Positions 12,201-20,243 of a stretch of 20,243 nucleotides of DNA are shown here, in pieces (within the stretch, counting starts at the first letter, position 1; each line of letters begins with the position of its first letter). This DNA is from Saccoglossus kowalevskii. Taxonomy: Eukaryota > Hemichordata > Enteropneusta > Harrimaniidae. The translations under genes were made by a program, and so were the position numbers. The notes beneath the pieces are model-generated. The model saw nothing but the letters and a program-made list of their open reading frames with translations, ran no database searches and had not been told where the DNA came from. The stretch covers positions 52,218-72,460 of the forward strand of contig NW_003124905.1 of the NCBI RefSeq assembly GCF_000003605.2. The letters run 5' to 3'.

Positions 12201-12607
12201 TTGTTCATGACTTACGTGATTTAGCCGTGGCATCTTAGAACGTAAACTGGACAAATCCAACGTAGATATTGGGGTTGTTTATTTTTTTTATTTGAGAAAG
12301 TTTTACGTAAATCGGCTCTCAGCTATTACGACAACATAAACACTCTTTAGTAAGCTTAACGAATAGACAAATAGAGGATGTTTACTTCAAAATATTGCCA
12401 TCGACGTTTGACGTCAGATCACAAACAATTCTCCGAAAAAGTATCAACACATTCTCGCGGTCGTACAGCCTAGCCTTCGTGAAGTACTGCCGAGAATTCT
12501 CCCTCACAAATATCAAATAAAACATCGACTAAGTGAAACCATTATTGGATTTCCTCGCAGGCAAGAAGAACCAGCTAAAGATTGACATGAAATATGCTAT
12601 GCAATGA
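9231..12607. other. Non-coding between the receptor exons, left part
   Basis: No exon recognised. It holds the C run at 9393 and the TTAA/TTTA repeat. A GC-richer patch at about 11970-12120 carries the end of a 99-codon plus-strand frame (11815-12114); its translation was not recognised. None of the later receptor domains was recognised on the minus strand. Confidence 0.45.
10653..10700. repeat. TTAA / TTTA simple repeat
   Basis: A run of TTAA units passes into TTTA units, followed by imperfect TTAGTC copies to about 10720. An ordinary microsatellite. Confidence 0.85.
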
Positions 12608-12771
12608 TTAAAGTGGGAGGGTCGTCACCTGCGCACGCGCGGAAATTGAGTCCCAAGCGACGATAACAACACACACTAAAAACGCAAAGACTTATGGGTA
12701 GACGCTTGTTTGTAAACAATGACACGCTATGGCCATCTGACGCATGCGCAGATGACGACTCCCCGCTTTAA
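12608..12771 (+). mobile_element. TTAA-flanked MITE, Kolobok-like (subfamily 2, copy 1)
   Basis: A 164-bp element bounded by TTAA on both sides. The left terminus starts TTAAAGTGGGAGGGTCGTCA and the right terminus, reverse-complemented, TTAAAGCGGGGAGTCGTCAT, followed on both sides by CTGCGCA. The interior carries a near-palindromic TTGTTTGTAAACAA. It shares terminal design and the ATGCGCAG block with the 306-bp element at 3744, so the two subfamilies were probably mobilised by the same transposase. It is non-coding. Confidence 0.75.
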
Positions 12772-15351
12772 GTTACAATACAACTTGAATAAACATTTTT
12801 CCTCAGGTATGAACATGATGAATGTTATTGCAGTTGCTAAAACATGACAAATACACAGTAAACCCGAATATATGTAAAGTTAACAAAAATTAAAAATCCG
12901 AATTTATTAATTCAGTTAGGTACAAGGTTGCGTTAATTTTTCGGCAACCATTCATGAGAGACCCTTCGTAATACTCATAGAACTTTCAACATTCACACGT
13001 GCTAAACAGTAGCGACGAGTCCATTTTCTTTGTCGTCCATAGCTTGAGGACAGTTTTTTCCGCAGGCACAGTATTCAAAATTTTGGTGTTAAACCCGCCC
13101 TAAACCAGGAGCGAATTGCCGATCGCTGCATAAATACGCCTTCTGATCACATCTTTCAACACGCATGCTTGCTGTTAATGCATTTGACACAGTTTTGAAA
13201 ATGTGAGATTTGTTTTTTCTCAAACAAGAACAAAATCTAAGAAAAGTCTAAAACTAACTATGGTGTTCATTTATTCAATTACTTAAAGATAATGTATTTT
13301 AGAATATATGTCACAAGAAAAGGATACAATGCTCACTCAGATTGTTAGAGTTATTTATTAGTTCGATTATCCCAGTTTAACTTGATATCATTTCCTTTGT
13401 GAGCGTTGATATCGTCTCACCATTCCGTTAACACCATTTGAAATACAGTAGTTGTTCAGGTGCGTTCAACCGCATGGTTCGTCTCGAATATTTACAAATT
13501 AAAACAATGATGGGCATTAACCGTTCTATTAAATATCATAGCATCGGATCGCCATGCATTGCGAGAAATAAACACAAGTAAGCACTCATTCAATCGTGAC
13601 TAAAATGGCTGTGTCTCGGGTAATTAGTCTTGTGACACGTCATTAACAACACCGGAAGTTTTCTTTGTATTTGACTAAAACCCTGAGAAAAATAAACATT
13701 TTTGCGGCGCTCATTAATCAATGTTGAATATCGAGGGAAAAAGCATCAAGTTTTAATCGAATACAGTAACTGTATGTTCCCGAGTAACTCGATCACATAT
13801 GCATCAGCTACTGAGTTGAATATATACTAATTCAACATATTTACCGAAGGTCTAACAAAATGTCAAATACGAGATTCAGTCACGTCGGGAAAGTGTCGCC
13901 TCCGGAGTCGGTAATATTTTGCGTAAACACTGTCTAAGTGTACTTATACATGAAACGCACTGTCTGTTCCGAGACGACGGTAATTCCGTGTATTTACCCT
14001 TCATATGGGCGCTCATGCACTCACAATTGAGTTGTATATAGCTGACCGCTTTATGTTACGTAAAACGGAAAGACTGAGTTGTTGAATTATTGAAGAGCAG
14101 ATAACGAAGTGGCATGTGCAGTCGTCAGTGAAAACGTTCGTTTGGTGCCATGAAGTAAATGAGCCCCGAATCTCAACGTAATTTAGCTTGGATATTTGCA
14201 TAAATCTGAATAAGACTCAGCCTCATTGAGAGTGAACCCAGTGGTGCACATATAACCAAGGACAGAATAGTGTCTGTTTCTTGTACACGTAATTACTGTG
14301 CCATGCACGCGCACCAAGGACCTGTATTTCAGTCACTGTTTGCTGTGTCTCCATCAGTTACAGTCAACGCCTTAATCATTCGACGCCATTCCTACGAAGC
14401 GTGAAATTAAAAGAAAAAATGTTGTCACGGTGCGCTCAGATGGCACACAGCGATAAATAACAACACGCACAAAGACAGTATTGATAACTGGCATATTACA
14501 TGCGTCTTCAGACTTCCAGTGTACATGCCATGGATACGAAATTCTGCCCTCGGTTGCAGAACATTGGCACATATAACGAGGTCCAACCCATGATCTAACT
14601 AAGTTGTCTTTGGACATCGACGCGACATGCAGTCCATTTGTAAAGACGATATGCTTTGTATGTCGCTTTTTTTTCAAATATAGCAAAGTTACAATATGTT
14701 ATTCCACACACAAATTGCTTTGAAGTTGTTACGTGTATAACATCGCACAGTGATAAACTAACAGTTAGTCACTTTGTAAGTGTAATGACATATACAATGT
14801 GCTATAAACAACCATCATATCTCCTTGAAGAGCAAGGTAGATTTGATAATACGCTCAGGACAACTGATCACACTAACTTCACGTGGAAATAGACCTCAGT
14901 TATGATACGATGCCGGTATGTGGCCTTGTTGTCAATCAAACAGCTGATGGATAAGATGTTATGAGTCGTTAGCAGGGCGAGTAATTGAAAGAACCGGTAA
15001 CCCACATCGCATAAAGTCGAACTAATGCGATTAAAGTAATTCTGCTTGGTTGGGTTATATTGTATTTCAAATTATCGCTATGGGTAAGCTTTTAGAATTC
15101 ATTATTATATATGTTGCAAACAGGACATGAAGGTCAATTGCAATACTAATTATTGCAAGTATATATATCATTGCAACTGAAGCGACTGTGGAGCAACAAT
15201 TCAACACACATTTATAATTTGACGACGGAATGTTATACGTTGGAATATTAGAATTCTAATGCCGGACTACGAACCCATCGTCGACTTCGAACAATATATT
15301 TAACCAAAGTTTGAGAAGTGGCTGTAATATAACAATGCGATGGACCAAGCA

Positions 15352-15363
15352 CCCCCCCCCCCC
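15352..15363 (+). repeat. Poly-C tract (12 C)
   Basis: An uninterrupted run of C in AT-rich DNA. A shorter run of nine C lies at 9393-9401. Such runs are length-variable and prone to sequencing error. Confidence 0.8.
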
Positions 15364-15589
15364 ACAAATTTATAGCTATCGCATTTAAGAAAACAGATTA
15401 CACGTTGCGATTTAAAAACAACATTTACTTGTATTACTTATTCAGAAAAATATGCCCCTTCTAATATCTACTTCCTTAGTAATAGTTTTCCAAGTTTTCA
15501 TAACAGAGTTTCATTATGTAATCGAACGGAGGACGAGATTTCCATGTCTTTCGTTTAGCTAGATAAATGTATTGTAGAACAAACAAGCT

Positions 15590-15617
15590 CTTTTAGCGTG
15601 GGAACATACGCTAAAAG
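15590..15617. repeat. 10-bp perfect inverted repeat
   Basis: CTTTTAGCGT and its exact reverse complement lie eight bases apart. No element boundary or gene is next to it. Confidence 0.5.
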
Positions 15618-16877
15618 TGTCCATAATTAGCGTGACAAGGAGAAGTTATCATGCCCGCGTAAACCACTGCTGTACTGCTGATCTAGCCCGATACGGAATA
15701 TAGGAGATAATTTCCATGTTATTACTAACAACGCATGTTGTTTTGTTGGTTGTTCACCGGGTAACGCCTCGTGGCGAGGGCATGACTGCTATGTCTGCGT
15801 AGTAGATGATAAAATACTGGTATGTATTATAAACTAGATTTATAAAGAACAATCGAGCATTGTTTTGCGTTCGCAATTCCGACTGTAACGGTGTCACTCT
15901 GCCGTTTTTATTCCTGGCCAACGTTTCCCCATCAGCCAAAAAATAAAGTATAAATCTTTGCAGTAACAGACAGTAACTCAGTAAATACTCCTTTTTTTCA
16001 AATCACCGATATCGTTGATTCTTCTTACAGTAGAACCTACGCTGTCGTGACGCCTTCAATCGCAGAACCACAAAGATTAAATATTTTAACGCTTGAATGA
16101 TCGCCTTCTTCTACGTCTCACGACGTCAAGTTGGCCTCACTGTTTCCGTTTAATAGATATGATTAAGTGACTGACTGCTTTGTTTGGTTCTTTACGTGGC
16201 AATCATATACCTGCCCACTTGACCTAACGACACGAGGACCTTTTCGCATGATAGTTTTAACACCTACTGTAAGCGTTTTCGCAACAGGAGACCAAAGTCC
16301 GAGACCACACAGGAGGTGGGATTCATCACATTGGGCGTTTGTTTTCGCCAGGGCGTGAACCGCAGCTGAACAGGATAGCTAATATATGATGGAATAACTT
16401 GACGTACTAAGGACAAAATATAAGGATTTAACTCGTATTGTTTCTCCACAATTTCTATTCAACTCATATAAGCTAAAGTCGTGATGCTGAATTTAAGAGC
16501 TAGATCGTAGTAACAAAATCTTTGAATTTCGAAGCGGATTTCATATAATTGCCAGATTATGTAGGGTTATACCTATATGTGTAATCCCCGACTTGGCTTC
16601 GTCAATTGCAACACACGCAAATTAAAGTTGAACGATTTCGACTTTTCAATTTTAAAGTAAGCAACCGGGGAAATCTCATAGAAAAGTGACTTTTAAACAA
16701 AGCTGACTCTGTGTATTACTCGACATCACAATACATACAATCGTATAAACACGCAACATGAGATTCAAACTCATCATGACTCCGGCTAAGCGCTTCGCCG
16801 CTGCAATCAGACGCGTACCTCGCTACGACACGCTAACTGCCCGCAACAGACAGAATAGCGTGTAATAAGCGCGGACA

Positions 16878-17034
16878 TTAGAGCGGGAGGGTCGTTACCT
16901 GCGCACGCGCGAGAATTGAGACCCATGCAATGACACGCTAAGAACGCAAAGCCTCATGGGTAGACGCTTGTTTGTAAACAAAGAAACGCTATGGCCACCT
17001 GACGCTTGCGTAGGTGACGACTTCCCCGGTTTAA
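16878..17034 (+). mobile_element. TTAA-flanked MITE, Kolobok-like (subfamily 2, copy 2)
   Basis: A 157-bp second copy of the element at 12608, in the same orientation and roughly 85% identical by eye apart from an internal indel of about nine bases. The right flank is TTAA; the left has decayed to TTAG. Both inverted termini and the TTGTTTGTAAACAA interior are kept. Open frames that cross it run through the element by chance. Confidence 0.75.
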
Positions 17035-19902
17035 GTGACGGAGAATTTCGTAGACGATTGCGAAAAAAACACATGTATTCAAATTGTAATCTGTCATACA
17101 ACTTCCAACTTGAAAACAAATGCGAACAAATTCCTAGAAAGTTGTTGTGTGTATCAGCTGTGAGAATAACAGCCACCGCACGCGATGCGCAAAACAGTTA
17201 TTTTTGTATCTTGTTGACGAGATGCTCCGTCTTCCAAGCAAAACATGATACAAAACAGGTTCATATATGTTCTAATACAGTTTGAACTTCAGAATACGTA
17301 TGCGTTGTCATAATTACTACCAGATTAACAGTTTTGGTTGCCACTGTAAGAATAAGCTAGATTAAGACGCACACACTAACGTAAAAGTGTGCAATTCTGT
17401 TTCCAGTTAATCGGTGGGAAGTGATTGTATGATCGCCTCTCACAGTTAAAACTGCAGACGGTACTTCTAGAATCGTACGCGTGGTTGTCACAGTTTATAA
17501 CGACTAGTTCAGTCATTTCCTTTTTTTTAAATATATGTGGTGTTTTTATATAAGGCAAATGAATGACAGATTAATCAAATAAAACGCAATATTTTGACAT
17601 TGTCTACGAACTTTAATTTATAATACACAGAAGAGGCATTGTATATGCATTGTAATACTGTGTCTTTGTCATCAAAGACTATTTAGTTCGGGGTCAGTGC
17701 TTGGGCCCAGACCAGCCCAGTGTTCGATGTAGTGTGTGTGTGTGTTGGCGGGGTCGGGGAGGGGGCGGTAAAAGTTTTTATAAAGAGCCATTTGATGTGA
17801 CCATCGACAATAATTTGAAACAAATTAGGAAACTGTACAAGAATGCGATTATGAACACATACCCTTTTTTATCTCGTGTATCAGTGCTTAATTTTTTATT
17901 AATTTTTTAGTAAAACTATGCTGGAAATTCCTCTACTATAATAATAATAATAATGAAGCTATTTTCAAACTAACCCTCGGAACACCAACGTTGGCATCAA
18001 CGGAGACTACAAACCACATGGTATGGGGTTGATGAAGCTAATTCGAAACTATTATCAGAGTTGTAGAATGGAAGCTCGCTGACATTTGCGGAGAAGAATA
18101 TAATTGCTTTTGAAAAAATACAGTGTTTTCTTAGTTTGCATTTTTTCAAGTATATATAAGTTACAAAAAAGTAGCGGGGGATTCTAGAAAAAAAAACGGA
18201 TTAAGAGTTTTATTGAATGTTTTTGGGAGTTGGGGAACTGTTTAAGTTGCTTCAGCCAATATGATAAGGTTGGTAAATCGTGAGATTCGTTATCACACAG
18301 ACACAACATGCCTAGGTGGAGGGGGTGGTCAACTTGTGTTCGTATTTTTCCGTCGTCACTTGCACCAGTAATGGATACGTAAGTACAGATGTCGGGAATG
18401 TAGCCTGACACTCATATAAGAAAAACGTAACTATTTTTACCGATTCAACATCAGGTCTTCGCCGTAATTTTGTTTATATGCTATCAGACATCTCAATTTG
18501 TAGAGATGTTGGCATTTTACCCTGCCTGTGACTGATTGTGAAGGATATATTTGCTACTAAACAACAACTTGACGGGTCGTTGCTAGGTTAAATTGATCGC
18601 ATTGTTAAAGGGTGTTAATAATCGAGACACGAACCCCAATGTTTACCGTTTCGAGAGAGTATTAAGGTAGATCAACACATAACTTAAAGCGCTTTTCATT
18701 GTGTTATATCTGCCACCAATCCAGACATCCCTAGGGAAGTAGCGTGATTGAACTACTGACAACAATGGCTTCTGTGGACACACGCAGATACTTACATTTG
18801 ACGTCAGCAATACAGCCATCAATTAACAACCAATCACCAGCACATCACCGAGATGCACAGACGAATGGGCGATATTTGAATAGTATACGTGGATCGCTTA
18901 AGCACATTTTTAAGTCAATAAATCAGAGTGCGGAAATTCTATACAGAATATGCTCTATTGGGTTGGGCTTTATTTACTGAGTAGCAGTCATTATTGAAAG
19001 CAACGATGTCATTGAATATATGGACTAGTACATGCGCAAATAGCACAACATATGTACTGAATGTATACACAGACTTTTGAATAGTACTTGACTTTGTTAA
19101 TCATATAGTATTTACTCACAAGCTACAATTGAACGTTATCAATGGTCATGTACTTGATTCTTCTTATTTAAATACTCACAAACAATGTGCAGACACTTTC
19201 TCTATTTAACATTTGTGTTTGATGATTTACTAGGCTTAACACGCTTGCCATTTTTTCTTTTGGACGATTCTACATTTTTAAGCCTATTTTTACTAGCGTC
19301 ATAGATAATGTAATGTATATACGGGTTTCATGAGCAGCGTTTGAATCTAAATACCTCGAGGGGTATCGCGTTGTCCATACGAGAAACTTAAGCAACACAC
19401 ATTGAACGCATTCAAACTAAAACCTACACATTACAGATTTCACCCGGAAAACTGCTCTCATGTATCTATAAAATTAAACTCGTCCTGGAAGTTTGTTCGT
19501 ACATCTAGATTTTGTGATTTTGTACAATTTCTTCGCAATAATGTTGCTATTATTGGCGACTGTGAATGGGTTAGAACAAGTTGATTAATTTTACCCGATG
19601 AACAAAGGAAGTGCCGTGCCACGGACCCACATGACCACGTTCCCGTACTTTCTTGCGAGTACAAAATGTTTTCTCGAATGATTATGTTTGAATCATATGA
19701 ACAATTAAAATGCTCAGTAATATAATACAAACATCTCTGTTTGTTTTTACCAGCGAATCTTTGTGCGATGTTCGTCATAGACTACCTATTTGAACCAGTT
19801 GTCATGTTATTATTCATGGGAAAATGGGAAAAAGAAATAAGATGAATAAGGAAGGGTAAAAGTATTGCGAGACTTCATTACATAGCAGCAATCGTGAAAG
19901 CG
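17035..19902. other. Non-coding, presumed intron after copy B
   Basis: No exon recognised. It includes the GT/G-rich tract and a short ATA repeat near 17938-17955. On the minus strand it directly follows the copy B donor. Confidence 0.45.
17732..17768 (+). repeat. GT repeat followed by G-rich tract
   Basis: Seven GT units (17732-17745) run into a G-rich stretch (17747-17768) with G runs of four, four and five plus flanking GG pairs. The G-rich part could form a quadruplex with two tetrads, or three with a bulge. It lies in non-coding DNA between the two receptor exons. Confidence 0.6.
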
Positions 19903-19910
19903 ACTTACTT
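19903..19910 (-). other. Splice donor of copy B, phase 1
   Basis: On the minus strand the exon ends AGA-A and the intron starts GTAAGTC at 19908. It is the same exon end, residue and phase as copy A, while the following intron sequence is unrelated, so the junction has been kept by selection or shared descent rather than recent duplication. Confidence 0.8.
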
Positions 19911-20243
19911 CTAGCCTGGGGTATAACCATAGTTTCCAGTAGCTCAGAGTAATCGTGGTCCGCTTCTGTCGGGGAATATTCACTGAACGTCTCATAACGT
20001 TTTTCGTCTGGATACTCGATTCCAGCAGCTGTCATGGCTGCAAGGAGCGCAGCGTTGAAAAACCAACAATCCCGGTAGGGCCGGGTACCGTCGTCTTGGT
20101 GTAATACTGCTATTCGCTTCCAATTAAAATATTGTAAGACCTCCACAAACGCCTCCGCCATTTTGATGTGCGGAGGGTGAGCCCTCGTGATCATTTCGTA
20201 TTCCTTTTCTTCCTTGTGTCCGAAGGTCTGAGCTTTCGCCCCC
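19909..20243 (-). CDS. NPR-like receptor exon, 3' part (copy B, partial)
   Basis: This is the C-terminal 111 codons plus one base of a second NPR-like ligand-binding exon; it is open to the right edge of the window, so its start and signal peptide are not seen. Reading begins with GAKAQTFG, continues through ITRAH-PP-IKMAE, an FNW strand, YRDCWFF and a YSELLETMVIP helix, and stops at a GTAAGT donor. Aligned with residues 145-253 of copy A it is about 40% identical by eye, with blocks GAKA, TRAH, KMAE and YRDCW shared and a two-residue longer acidic loop before the last helix. None of copy A's two glycosylation sequons in this part is kept. The intron phase (1) and last complete residue (Arg) are the same as in copy A. 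An internal ATG at 20192-20194 is not the start, because the homology continues upstream of it. No inactivating change is visible. Confidence 0.82.

Larger units (their letters stand above)
12772..16877. other. Non-coding between the receptor exons, middle part
   Basis: No exon recognised. It contains the 12-C run, the inverted repeat at 15590, and a GC-richer patch at about 16775-16850 next to the third MITE, where the minus strand has a T-arm-like hairpin (ATGAG TTTGAAT CTCAT) but no full tRNA fold. Confidence 0.45.

Noticed and set aside
14400-14600. Minus-strand segment reading L-V-I-C-A-N and later H-G-M-Y-T-G, resembling the NPR strand expected in the next exon
   Set aside because: The spacing is about three residues too short, a stop lies just upstream, there is no good polypyrimidine tract or phase-1 acceptor, and the rest does not align.

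Overview
The window looks like non-coding-rich DNA from an animal nuclear genome. It is AT-rich, has long stretches without convincing open frames, consensus GTAAGT splice donors, short non-autonomous DNA transposons and a tRNA-derived SINE-like element. Nothing bacterial is visible: no operons, ribosome binding sites or dense long ORFs. The only recognisable proteins belong to the natriuretic-peptide-receptor (NPR) / receptor guanylate cyclase ligand-binding family. With the repeat types, this fits a metazoan, most likely a marine invertebrate such as a non-vertebrate deuterostome or a lophotrochozoan, but the species cannot be fixed from the window.

Layout from left to right. 1-8073 holds no recognisable exon; it is probably the start of a long intron of a minus-strand gene. 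It contains a 306-bp TTAA-flanked MITE (3744-4049) and a SINE-like element (about 6925-7145). 8074-8833 (minus strand) is one intact first coding exon: start codon, signal peptide and the N-terminal half of an NPR-like extracellular domain, ending at a clean GTAAGT donor in phase 1. 8834-19906 again shows no recognisable exon, but has two copies of a second MITE subfamily (12608-12771 and 16878-17034), simple repeats, and some GC-richer patches. 19909-20243 (minus strand) is the 3' part of a second NPR-like exon. It is about 40% identical to the first by eye and ends at the same residue, in the same phase, with almost the same donor; its 5' part lies beyond the right edge.

How they may work together: the two receptor exons are on the same strand, about 11 kb apart, and use the same splice junction. 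I see no downstream receptor exons (second half of the ligand-binding domain, transmembrane segment, kinase-homology or cyclase domain) either between them or in the 8 kb after the first. The most interesting reading is an array of alternative first exons, each supplying a different ligand-binding half with its own signal peptide and spliced to shared downstream exons off the left edge, as in UGT1A or clustered protocadherin loci. The plainer alternative is two tandem paralogous genes whose remaining exons are small, divergent or missed, or partial duplicates. The sequence alone does not decide between these.
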